Of a stretch of DNA of 64,000 nt, positions 13,008-23,615 are shown piece after piece. Below the pieces are notes generated by a model that was not told where the DNA came from, did not search any database, and saw nothing but the letters and a program-made list of their open reading frames with translations. This DNA comes from Petrosia ficiformis (taxonomy: Eukaryota; Porifera; Demospongiae; Haplosclerida; Petrosiidae), in NCBI GenBank assembly GCA_947044365.1, contig OX345640.1, positions 7,550,410 to 7,614,409 on the forward strand. The letters run 5' to 3'. The position numbers and the translations under genes were made by a program. Every line of letters starts with the position of its first letter. Positions within the stretch are counted from its first letter, which is position 1.

Positions 13008-15400
13008 CTGTAAACCGAATTGGGTATCAAAAGTATAATTAATCTCAATTCCCTTACAATCAGCATCCTCATCAAGACCCTCAGGACGTGCAGATACTGA
13101 CCAAACTCTTCTAATATGAGCTGCTAATTCATTACTCATTTGTGGTCCAACCAAAGGATTCAGTTGGGTTAAGAATGCTAGTAACCAGCTAGTCAAATTG
13201 TTAAGAAATACTCTTCAATTGCTTCAGCCCAGAGTTTTGATAAGCCATTGACCCAAAGAGCTTCTTATGTAACACTGCACAGTTCTTTTTTTGGGCCAGA
13301 TGGCATAGTTAATTATGTTTAATTGGCTCAGGGTGTATTCCCATTGGCACACACACTAAACATTATTGAGTCAATTTGGGCCATGCTTCAATAACTCTGC
13401 TTCAGTCCGTTCACAATTTGTGAAAACTACACTTCCAGCACTTAATATTTTCGAAAAAATTATTAAGTGCTTGATATCTAAGTCCGGTAACAACTTGTCT
13501 TGAAGGATTAAAAGCTTCATTTGTTTTTTCAGTGAGATGGTTGAAAAATGAGATTGTAATAGACACCATAGGGAAAGTGATATGCAAATAAGACCTTTTT
13601 TCGCATGCTTGGGCACATATTCACATAAGCAATTAGTATCCATCCAGCTATTTATAAATTCCTCACTCATTCCTCCACCCATTCATCGAAAACCTTAATA
13701 TCTCGAAACGTTTTCTATATTTACTCTGAATCTATTAAATATATCCATCCGTCAGTCCATTATGTAAATATAATTTCTATTAATATTATGAATAGGATAC
13801 AAGGTGTAGCAACACACTGCAGTTGTTACAATAGCCACTTGAACAGTCCTATAAAATGTAATAGAACAATGATATACATATGAACATAAGGTGGTAATAA
13901 TATATGTGACTAGCTATGAAAAAATCAGTTCTCAATTCTCAAGGTAGTTTCATCACTCTTTAAAAGCTTGTTGTGAGTTGTTTTGCACAGCAAGCTAATA
14001 AAATGTCATGTGGGAAGTATACGTACTAGTTTTCCTGCATGGTAAACTTTATTGGCTTGCTAAACAAAAATGGTGAATAACGAATTGAATAAAAATGTAG
14101 CAATTTCCCAGACTTCATCACGTAACTGTTACACGTATTGATTAGTTTCTCTTTTCTTTTTGCTAAAAATGACACGTATTTGAAGATGTACAACAACATC
14201 AAAGCTGTAATCAGAGCAGAAAAGATAATTTATACTCTTTCCTTTGAATGTTCAATTTTATTTTAACTTGGAAGCTAACAAGTACGCCTGAGTGAGATTT
14301 TGAAATCAATTATCACTAACTTCAAATCGATTCATAATTGATTAAAATCAGTGGAACCAATTAGACCAATTAAGTCAATTACGCAGGAAACTCCTCCTAT
14401 TTGATTATCAAAAATAAGCTTCATGTCACTTCCATATTGTACAATGTACGTCATATGCTGTCGCTAGCTTGAAAAGTATGTCTTTTGGCATAATCAATAT
14501 CACAGACTTATAATCGATAATCAGCATCAATAAATCGATTAATTATCCCAGATCTACACTAGTCTGGCGTTGCCGCCCTTTCGCATTGAGAGGAAGGGTC
14601 TGGAACATTGCGTATACCAAACTCGTTCTGCTCTGCAAAAATATTGATGGCCAATCAGAATTGAGGTGGCGAAAACGTCATCTAATATCACGTGACACTT
14701 GAATGACAAGCATTATTGTGCAAGCCAAACCTGGTATCTGTAGTAGCTCGCCTTGGCTATTCTTCACTGAAGGCCATGCAAGAGAGAGTTGTAGTCTCTA
14801 TCCTTGAAGGTAGTGACGTTTTCGCCGTTCTTGCTACCGGGTATGGCAAGAGTTTGTGTTTCGTTTGTTTACCATGGGCTTTTGATGCTGCGCTAAGTGG
14901 AGGCAGTTCTTGTAGTTTACCTTCCATTGTCGTTGTAGTTAGTCCTCTGAAGTCTCTTCTCGAAGATCAGGTATAATATTAGCTTCTACAATTTAAAAAA
15001 TAATTATAGGCATGTGACTTCCGCATTCCAGCAGAACGAGTTTGGTATACGCATTGTTCCAGACCCTTCCTCTCAATGCGAAGGGGCGGTAACGCCAGAC
15101 TAGATCTACACCTGATTCTTGTATCGTTTAATGTGATCGTAATTATTTTAAGGATCGGTACTTCATATAGGTACAGGTGAATATAACTAATTTATACATC
15201 CACGTGAATTTGTGCACAGACAGACAGACAGACCACAGGAAACATGATCAATCAAGATAACAAATACATCAAGTCACTCACAATCTGTGTTTATATCTCC
15301 AACAGAAACATGGAACAACAGCTCCCAAGATACCCACCGCTAACCAGAAAATTGTTACAATTGGCAATGCAACATAGAGCGATAGATTAAGGTCTCCCAT
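12954..15400 (-). CDS. ATP6V0E1: V-type proton ATPase subunit e
   Basis: Three exons, 15282-15400, 13801-13848 and 12954-13188, join in phase to 133 aa. The small hydrophobic subunit e sits in the membrane Vo sector of the proton pump. Helix 1 is LYVALPIVTIFWLAVGILGAVVP, split here as LYVALPIVTIF plus WLAVGILGAVVP. The short middle exon gives VTTAVCCYTF. Exon 3 gives WLLAFLTQLNPLVGPQ, matching the family signature WLxAxLxQLNPLxGPQ. Animal subunit e is about 81 aa; this one runs about 50 residues further, and its last 17 codons and TGA lie in a MITE. Intron 1 holds the RecQ-bearing element. It is divergent from AUP1. Confidence 0.9.
13214..13400 (+). mobile_element. Dispersed repeat (GTTTTTGATAAGC family), copy in ATP6V0E intron
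   Basis: Shares 'gagcttcttat', 'actgcacagttct', 'tttgggccag', 'ttaattggctca' and 'attgagtcaatttgggcca' with copies at 31561-31781 and 57318-57533. The element is about 220 bp and AT-rich, with no coding capacity. Confidence 0.75.
14560..15102 (+). mobile_element. TIR element carrying a RecQ-helicase exon, 9-bp target duplication
   Basis: About 73-bp terminal inverted repeats at 14560-14632 and 15030-15102 differ at three positions (start TAGTCTGGCGTTGCCGCCCT). The element is flanked by the exact direct repeat GATCTACAC at 14551-14559 and 15103-15111. Long TIRs with a 9-bp duplication are typical of Mutator-like elements; that class is inferred. Total length is 543 bp with no transposase. Confidence 0.85.
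14716..14974 (+). pseudogene. RecQ-family helicase N-terminal exon fragment inside a TIR element
   Basis: An open frame encodes the RecQ motif 0/I region: LKAMQERVVVSILEGSDVF, then Walker A ATGYGKSLCFV, then IVVVVSPLKSLLEDQ, ending at a donor, cag|gtataat. No in-frame ATG precedes the motif 0 region. No later helicase exon (DEAH box, motifs II-VI) follows before the right TIR at 15030. Full RecQ cores need about 350 residues, so this is a fragment carried by the element, or the first exon of a chimaeric transcript. Confidence 0.8.
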
Positions 15401-15584
15401 CTTTACTGAATAACAAATCACATGACCTAACCTTTGTGTGGGCGGGGCTATATTAAGCCGCACCCAGACAGGCGGGGCTATATTAAGCCACACCTTAAAT
15501 GGGCGTGGCCCAAAATCGTAGTATGGGCGTGGTTTAATGCATGTTAGCCACACCTCCACATTTTATGGTCAAGACTTTAGAATT
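15401..15584. promoter_or_regulatory. Shared divergent promoter of ATP6V0E and AUP1
   Basis: Only 184 bp separate the two start codons. The block GGCGGGGCTATATTAAGCC occurs twice (15441 and 15471, 30 bp apart), combining a GC box with a TATA-like run. GGGCGTGG (SP/KLF-type) occurs twice more at about 15501 and 15524, and its reverse form CCACACC recurs at 15550. Arrangement and motifs are seen; use as a bidirectional promoter is inferred. Confidence 0.65.
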
Positions 15585-15722
15585 ATGTCGAACAAGAGAT
15601 CAAAAACCTTTCTAAACTTAGATAGATGTCTGGATCACCATAGGTATGTTATAACTACTCTGTTTAATTGCATTTTCAGCATAAAATTGAGTCAATGGTT
15701 TATATATATATATTATATAATT

Positions 15723-15803
<81 letters not shown>

Positions 15804-18800
15804 TGGAGTTGCATTAACTCTACTAACTGGACTTGCCTTAGAGTACTGTCAAATGTTTACTTAACCACTGATTTAAAGCGCTTGAGGACCATGCTCTGTA
15901 AAACTGTATTGTACAGAATCTAACAAGAGTAGCTTGGGTTGAATCAGTTTTGATATAATAGTTATTGTAATCCACCAATCCAGACCTGTGCGTGATTCCA
16001 TTATAAATCTGTTAACTGGTCTTTTATCGATGAACAAATTCGTTAACTTTTTTCAGTAGATACAATACAAGTCAATAAAAAGTCGCCATACAGTACAGTA
16101 ATTACTCGGTAGTTTCATTTCCACACTACAGTAGTTCAACAGTAGTTTTGATATACTTGTCAATTCAACACCACAGTAGTGAGACAGTAATTACTACAAT
16201 CAAGAGTATATAATAGAAAGAGAGGGAGAATATTGCACTTCCGTATAAGTGTGTAGCACAACCCTGCGGAAAGCACATGACCTTTATAATAATATTCACG
16301 ACGTAATCATCACGTGTGAAGTAGGCATTGAGGCATTAGGTGACCACATTGTGAACAGAGAGGGATGATGCAGCAACCACACCATCACGGATCCCATCTG
16401 TGCAGTGTTCGCCTCATTCATCAAGCCGTGTTGCTGGTTCTACAATTAGGGAAGGTATATTCCACTGTCGAAGGTTCTTAAAACTTCAGGACTTGCGGCA
16501 TCTCTCCAGAAAGTTGCGAAGGAATCTGGTGATCGATGAATAGTTTGATTTCACTTTGTGAGGTAAGGTAGCTCAGACTGCTCCAAGTCAGCTTCATCGT
16601 CACTGTCGATCTCAAAATCACTGTCTTCGTAGTTCGTATAGAATATCTCTCTCGAGCTGAGGTATGTAAGCGTATCACTATTCGCGTGATTATAAACATG
16701 CTTGGGCTTTGTGCACCGCCTTGTGGTCTAGCACATACTTTTCACCATCTTCTCGACTCAAGTACTTTTCGCAGGGTTGTGCTATAAGTGCGATACTCTC
16801 CCTCTCCTTCTATTATATACTCTTGCTATACCATACTGACAGTAGAACTAAGGAAATTACTGTTACTGTAAGGCAACATTTTATTGACATATACTGTAAC
16901 TATATCAATTGTTGATATGACTCTGATTCCAGTCCCAGCACCAGAGCTATAGACATACCAGTAAATATAATTATGATAATGTATAATTATTATTATAATG
17001 AACATTTTTTGTTTCTTTTATTCACAGGATGTCATTATCAGCTTGGAATCTTCTCTTAATTCCATATATTCCATTTGGTCTATTATTACTTGTTTTTCGA
17101 TTATGTTTGATACCTCAAGCATTGATAATGATGGTATTAATACCTCATGGTAGAGTAAAGAGGTACATGTATATTTATAATTACAGCGATATTTACAACA
17201 ATCTTAGTATAATCAGCATTCTGCCCACACTGGTCGGCACTGGTCGGGAATAACCACCTCTCAGATACATTAATCACCACTTAGATAAATTAACCACTTC
17301 TCAGATTATACATATATAGGCTATTGAGACAGTATTAAGTATATACTGGATAAACAGCACTAAATGCAAGTTAGAATCCAACCACAACTCTAAATATCCT
17401 GGGCAGAACACTGCATTATAGTCTTGTAGGACAGATGGAAAAGAGGAAACTGCTATAGATTTTGTAGTATAGTGCATTAATTTCAGTATACAAGTACCAA
17501 TCAAATTCGTTGTATCATGTGACATTCATTTGTATCATTGAGACTACTGAACTTTGAAACACTCGCATTGCCATCTTCCTGCAACTAATGAGGAATTATT
17601 TTGATACCAGTGATTTTCATAGATAGTGTTCTCTCAGCTGAGTAAGTTAGAATATTCATTAGTTGTGCAGTAAGATAGCATTTGAAAGTTCAGTAGTCTC
17701 CATGTCATTGTAATTAAATGATGTCACATAATCCAATGAATTTAATTGGTGTGCACGAGTTTTTCATTTTTCATTCAGAGCCAATTATTTTATTTTTTGT
17801 AAACATTTTGCTTACAGTATTCCCAATTATTACCTCCTCATCTAATGTCTGTCCTGAGACTTTTATTATTTATTATTGATTAATAAATATATTCATTCGT
17901 AGAGTCTTATTATGGATCTATTTCTTAGTAATGGGATTAGTTGTAGTAAATAAAAATTTTGAAAGAAGAGCCAGAAGTTCTCGAGTAAGATACACATTAA
18001 TACTATTAATTAAATTATATAGTGTTTTGATTGTATGCAAGTGGGAATTTAGATTTGTGTTTGAGGTATTGCATGTGATGTCATAATTGCTATGAATATT
18101 TAATGAACTGCTATGCTCAAAGGTACTGTACCTCTATTGACGTAATTATTATTATAGTGCTTTTGCATTTTGACTAGAGCTGTGCGATAATGAAATTTCG
18201 AGCTATCATGATATTAGATATTTCAATGATAGTGAATGCTATCATGATAGTGACTCTAAGATTTGAGTACTGTCTATTTGTAGTAGTGAAACCAAGTACT
18301 CCCTCTTAGAGCTCTCCACAGAAAAAACTTACAGCTCTTTGTCAAAATTGTTCTCTTCCTCGCCATCTTTGCATGCATGGTTGTGAGTATATTGAGGCAA
18401 GACGATGTTAAATCCACATGCTTGTAACCAAATCTCCACTGCTATCACTATTGTGATAGTAACACTGATGAAAATGATAGTCGCACTATCACTACTATTG
18501 CCCAGCCATAATTTTGACCTAAATTAATGCAGCAATTCTGATAATGCACCATACTAAGCTGTTTGACCAATCAACAGCTATGAACCTGCTTACTGTTTGA
18601 ATTTTCTTTTTTCTAGATGCTTGTCTCAAATCATGTATCTCATTTCGATTATATTCCATTACATATATCACTGGAATGTACAACAGTTAGTGTATTTACA
18701 TTAATGCATTTGTACTGCATGTAAACAGTTCATCTTATGGACTACTGTCATATTCATCATGTTAGCCATACACACAGCTGTGATTGTGTCTGCAAACATT

Positions 18801-20083
18801 TAGAAACTAATGCTTCACTTTGTACAAGAAGTTAATGAAATTTTTTAGTATTCATGAAAATAGGGTTTGGCGATACTGAAAATTATGTTTTGCGATTATT
18901 GTTTAAAGGTGACTTGCGACTACACTTGTCTCATTGATACTGTCTATGATAGCAAAAATAGGCTCATTTTATAAAAGGTGAAACTTCTGATCCTTGTAAT
19001 AATATTGCAATGTACATGTGTGTGATATATTGAATTATTGCCCAAACCTACTTGAAGATAAAGGTTTTGTAAATATTAAACGTTTCGCAGATACAGTCGC
19101 TATGTATTCATAAGCATTTAGTAATAATTCGAGGGTCTGGAAATATTGAGCTGATCACTGGGCCTCCTTTCAACTCTCTTGTCCTACCTCCCATATAGTT
19201 TGATACAGTTCAGTTTAAAATTACTGGACATTCACTACATTTATCAAGCAATGTCCTGTATGGCTAACTGTTTCCATGCTACTTATTATAAACATTTGAA
19301 ATTCTTTCCCCCTCTATATAGACCAGTACAAGAGTTACTAAACCAATGTTATCATTCTTGTTTTATCATCATGTGTTTATGGGATCAGATTCTAAAGACA
19401 TACAAGATGAAGTTAAAAAACTTCCAGAATTTGATGGTAAGGATATCAAAAATGATGAAATGTAATCCAATATGATACAGTACAGTCCCGGCTCAGTACA
19501 ATATAGTAACAGTACCTGCTCAGTACTGAGCACTTTAGTGTATCGTACTGAGCAGTGCTCAGTACGATACACTATAGTGCTCAGTACAATATACATGTAG
19601 TATAGTACAGTACAGTACAGTACCTACTACTGTAATACCTAAAGAGTACAGTAGAGTAGTGAGGCTTTAGAAAATTGTTGTACTATCTCAAAACAATATG
19701 ACTTTTTCAATATTCACTCATGAAATCTCAGAGCTTCTTTCTGCTTTTTCTTTTATATCTCTTTCCCTCTCAATTCTCAATAGATTCAGCCTCCATACCA
19801 GATTCTGCTGTTGTACCATATATAGCCCAACCAGAGCCTTTACCTACAAATGGTAAAGGAGTATTGAAATTCACGTGAGTTATTATTAATATTGGACTAA
19901 GCTAAAGACTATACAGTGGATGATGACAAGTACATTATTAAATTGAGCTCAAATCTCTCTGCATTTGATAGCTATATGTACATGTACCTGTGATGTTACT
20001 GTATTAGAATGTGATATTTTGTATTTCTGTCCTATAGTGTGTGGCCCTTTACAGCAGAAGAGACTGTTCAGCCCGTATGTAAT

Positions 20084-20141
<58 letters not shown>

Positions 20142-22826
20142 CATTCATGCACACATACAAGAGATGCGTTGAAATCTTTTTTAAAATTAATTTTAGATTG
20201 CTATATCATGTTGGAGACCTTTGGATATTTGTCTGGTAGGATATTACAATACATGTACTATACATACATATATATATTTATTCCTACGTACATGTATATA
20301 TACATAGTTACGAATATACATACATGTATATACATAACAACATACAAATATATTATACAATGTCTTAATATAGACGACAGCTTATAGTTCTGAATGGAGT
20401 GATTTATTGTGGATGATGGTAACACCATTCACTATCTTTACTCTCAAGTATGTTTGATAACCCACATCTGTATATCAATACAATTTAGTCTTTTGTTGTA
20501 TTCTATCATAAAAGTGAAATAAATTCCATCTGTTCATCCATCAATCCATCCATCCGTTCATCCATTCATTCATCCATCCATCTATCCATCCATCTATCCA
20601 TCCATCCATTCATCCATCCATCCATCCATGATGTACATGTATGCAAATGTATTATCATTACTATGTACATAGTCTACATACATAGTTTCACATACACATG
20701 TTTTTAGAATGTTACCATTAGTTGAATCACGAGATGATTTAACACATGAACAGTTTGCCAGGAAGACACAAGATCAGATAGCTAAATCACTGGATGTTGA
20801 TAGTATTCAAGCTACATCATCAGATATTAAAAAATGGAAGGAAGGTATGGATGGAGACACTAGTGATGTTAGCAATGAATTGATAGCCACCACAAAGTAT
20901 ACAGTGCGGGATGGATACTTTTTCTCAATATATTTTATTATTCACATAATTATGAGAAGAGACCAAAAACGATTATCAGATCCTTGTATCAAGAGCCAAC
21001 AAAATGAGTCATAGATCTTTCTGCATGATTATAAAACTTAAATACATATGTTTCATCAAGAGTCGCTCGCTATTTGGCCATTTAGCACAGGAAGGGAATG
21101 AAATTTGGTGTCGTACACCAGTAATGTTCTTCCGAAACACTTATTCCTGTACAAATGCCTGAATACTGAACCAGTGTTGAAAATTAGTATCTTTTCTCAA
21201 ATTGCGTTACATTTAAATATGAAAGCTATGATATATTTTACAGTATTTTTTCGGTTCTTAGATCTTGAAAAAGTAGCACAACCAAAAACTGTTTTACGGA
21301 GTAATGACGTTTCTGGACCCATTATACTGGAATCAGATTTCTCTGGTGTCAAGTCATCTCCGGAAATAGAACAAATGGTACAGCAAGTATTGACTGTATT
21401 ACCACATGTGCCTCACCATGTGATAAGAAAAGATATATGTGAGTTTATATCGGTATTAGTGTAGTTTTTATTAACTACATGTTCATTATAACTAAAACCC
21501 TTTTAGTAAGGTATTGTGACTTTTAGTAACTAAACTATAACTAAATTACAAGTCTACTGTGATAAATGTAACTAAAATGAATGCTGGCCAATATTGGGCA
21601 CTTTTAGTTAGTTAACTAAAGCTGAAACCCTTTCAGTAAGCCTAATATCATTTCAGTTTACTTAAATTATGAGAAACTAGATATGCTTTAACTACATGTA
21701 CATGTATAACCAAAACCAATCCTAGTATTACACTAAAACAACACTACTATTAATCTATTTATGTGTGTACAAAGTAGTTTTAAACATGGATATTCACTGT
21801 CACCCATTTGGTACAAAAAACCATAACAGCTTCATTGGATACTGAAGTTCATTTACTTCCAGTTTTTATATACATATAAATGCTTGTTCAAAATCATTTG
21901 TATCGATGCTTCAGAACTTCAATGTATTTCTTATATTGATTCCAGCACGTACTCGTAGTGTTGATGTTACTGTAACAAATATTCTTGAAGGAAGGGTCAA
22001 TATTGTAACACGTAGACCACCTCATAATGAGAATTTAATAACTCAAACATACTCATCATTACCATCTTCAAAAAAGAGTAGAGCGTTCACTATTCAAGAT
22101 TGTAACCGGACATTTCATGAAAGGAAGAAAGATTTGATTGAGCAAGCAAGAAGGTGTGTGTGTGTGTGTGTGTGTGTGTCTGTCTGTCTGTCTCTTTGTC
22201 TGTCCGTCTGTCTGTCGTGCGTGCGTGCGTGCATGTACATAATAATTATGTCATTGCCATAATATTGCAATTATAGTACCTGACTTTATTAAGATTACAT
22301 ACTATGATGAGAGCTACACTTTAATAAGGTGATAGTCAACTTACTTCTAAGTAGTACTATCATTTGTATGTGATAGCATAGTACTAAAGTGTAATACTGT
22401 AGATGGTATAATACTGTGTAGTACATTCAAAGTACAGTGTACTTCAGTCACAAATTACACTATAATCAATGGAAGTACAGTGATAGTATGTAAACTTAAC
22501 GTACTATAGAGTGATTTTATAGTACAAGGACATACTCAGGAAGGGTTCGTATGTTTGGCAGCTACAAGGCTTAAAAATAGCAGCAAGGTCTACAGTTTAG
22601 CTAATTAATTATTCATAGTAGGCATGGTCAATTAAATTTGTTTAATAAAGTGCCATAAGAGTCTTTTGGTTAAAATAATACGTACAATTGAACTTAAGCT
22701 TGTATTAAACTTCTAAATAAAGGACACTTCCATTATGTACCTAAGTATCGTTTATAAACAGGCTATTTATTATCATATCTTTTCTATTTCAGACGGTACA
22801 TGACTAAACACGGACTCTCCAATTGA
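15585..22826 (+). CDS. AUP1: AUP1, lipid droplet/ER acyltransferase-like protein with CUE domain
   Basis: Thirteen in-phase exons: 15585-15643, 17028-17162, 17903-17984, 18617-18685, 19322-19436, 19784-19874, 20038-20074, 20197-20235, 20374-20447, 20708-20844, 21262-21438, 21946-22153 and 22793-22826; 418 aa (human about 410). A hydrophobic hairpin ([20 protein letters not shown]) is followed by the acyltransferase motif NHVSHFD (His98, Asp103), then FPEE-like [14 protein letters not shown]. The CUE domain spans about 314-355 ([14 protein letters not shown], then VTVTNILEG). A C-terminal basic helix [13 protein letters not shown] matches the UBE2G2-binding end. In animals AUP1 recruits a ubiquitin-conjugating enzyme to lipid droplets and ERAD. 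The exon 12 donor lies in a GT microsatellite. Confidence 0.95.
15705..15800. repeat. TA microsatellite in AUP1 intron 1
   Basis: About 90 bp of near-pure alternating TA with two short interruptions. Confidence 0.95.
16100..16880. mobile_element. Inverted-repeat element in AUP1 intron 1
   Basis: A left block at about 16200-16275 (agagtatataatagaaagag ... agcacaaccctgcgg) is mirrored at about 16765-16835 (ccgcaggg-type end through ctattatatactctt). Outer, weaker inverted similarity extends to about 16100 and 16880 (cagtaatta motifs). The interior has no recognisable coding sequence. The exact ends and target duplication were not resolved. Confidence 0.65.
17218..17345 (+). repeat. Dispersed repeat (CCACACTGGTC family), copy in AUP1 intron 2
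   Basis: Matches 47942-48072: both contain 'gggaataaccacc', repeated 'gattaaccac-ctctcag' blocks and 'tacatatataggctan-tgaga'. About 130 bp. Function unknown. Confidence 0.75.
18175..18510 (+). mobile_element. hAT-like MITE in AUP1 intron 3, 8-bp target duplication
   Basis: Starts TAGAGCTGTGCGATA and ends TATTGCCCAGCCATA, imperfect inverted repeats of the hAT TAGGGCTGGGCGATA type. It is flanked by the exact direct repeat ATTTTGAC (18167-18174 and 18511-18518). The interior is rich in self-complementary ATCATGATA. No transposase. Confidence 0.88.
20084..20142. repeat. CA microsatellite beside AUP1 exon 7
   Basis: A (CA)n tract starts about 10 bp after the exon 7 donor at 20074. Confidence 0.95.
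20520..20632. repeat. CATC tetranucleotide tract
   Basis: Imperfect (CATC)n in an AUP1 intron. Confidence 0.95.
21485..21735. repeat. ACTAAAACC dispersed repeat, AUP1 intron 11
   Basis: Carries 'actaaaacccttttagtaaggtattgtgac' type sequence (split: actaaaaccc, ttttagtaaggtattgtgac). The same family is seen near 28905-29045, 38500-38610, 54760-55250, 57540-57720 and 58255-58460. It has self-complementary AGTTAACT motifs. Ends are not defined. Confidence 0.65.
22277..22509. mobile_element. MITE (TACCTGACTT family), copy 2, AUP1 intron 12
   Basis: The left end TACCTGACTTTATTAAGATT and the right end 'gtaaacttaacgtacta' are inverted repeats. The body matches the copy at 12773-13007. Confidence 0.78.
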
Positions 22827-23615
22827 TAGGATTAATTAATTAATACATGATAATGTGCAATTATGTATTGAGTAGTATCTTTACAAAGAAAAGTATGAAA
22901 AGAGGAGACTCGTTCCTAAACATTGATGAGTGTGGGTCTGGGAACAAAATTATCAAAGTAACATGTACATGTACATGTATGTACTTGCCTTTAAACTTCT
23001 GATGAAAACATTTGTTTTATCCACTTCCAAAAGGCTATAGTTCATTGTTCGATTAGAATTAAGAATAAAATGCTCATGGTTCTAACAGATAACATTTTTG
23101 ATCAAAACCACTTTATACAATGTAACTCTGAAATAAGTTTCAGCTGAATCTGTAACTTATAGAGTACCAAGGCTACAGTTCAGAGTCTAATTAGACTTCA
23201 TGCAACCATAATGAGATTATGACATGATTATAATTATCTTAAGCCAGGCAGTACCATCGATAGAGAAGGTTGTGGTTGTATATTTATAGAAGTGAATTCA
23301 TTTCTATAGTAACAAATGGTTACATCAACTATTTTTGTCCTTTCGCCATTCCTATAATTATGTGTGTATAATTATTGTACTATAATACATTGATGTATGC
23401 ACGTTTGCAAAGTTAGGGGCTGCTTCATAAAAGAATACTATTTTGAGTGCATAAATGTAGCTATTAAGAATACTAAGCAATTACGTTAAATCAAGGGATT
23501 TCAGCCCCTCCCCTTTGGTCTATATAGTATATTGGTTATCCAAATTTCAAAATGAATAAAGCAATTGTATCGTGTGGCTATACTAATTAATTAGAAAATT
23601 CTAACCAAAAAATAG
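22827..23615. other. Convergent intergenic region
   Basis: Lies between the AUP1 stop and the stop of the charged-repeat gene. It holds AATAAA at 23064, about 240 bp after the AUP1 stop, a plausible poly(A) signal. Otherwise I see nothing in it. Confidence 0.5.

Noticed and set aside
13371..13682. 103-codon - strand frame between ATP6V0E exons 3 and 2
   Set aside because: Overlaps a dispersed repeat at one end, has no splice or family signal and lies in an intron.
14716..14974. A resident RecQ helicase gene
   Set aside because: The exon lies wholly between young TIRs with a target duplication, and no further helicase exons follow in the window.
16478..16699. 73-codon frame inside the AUP1 intron element
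   Set aside because: No transposase or host motif; overlaps the element core by chance.
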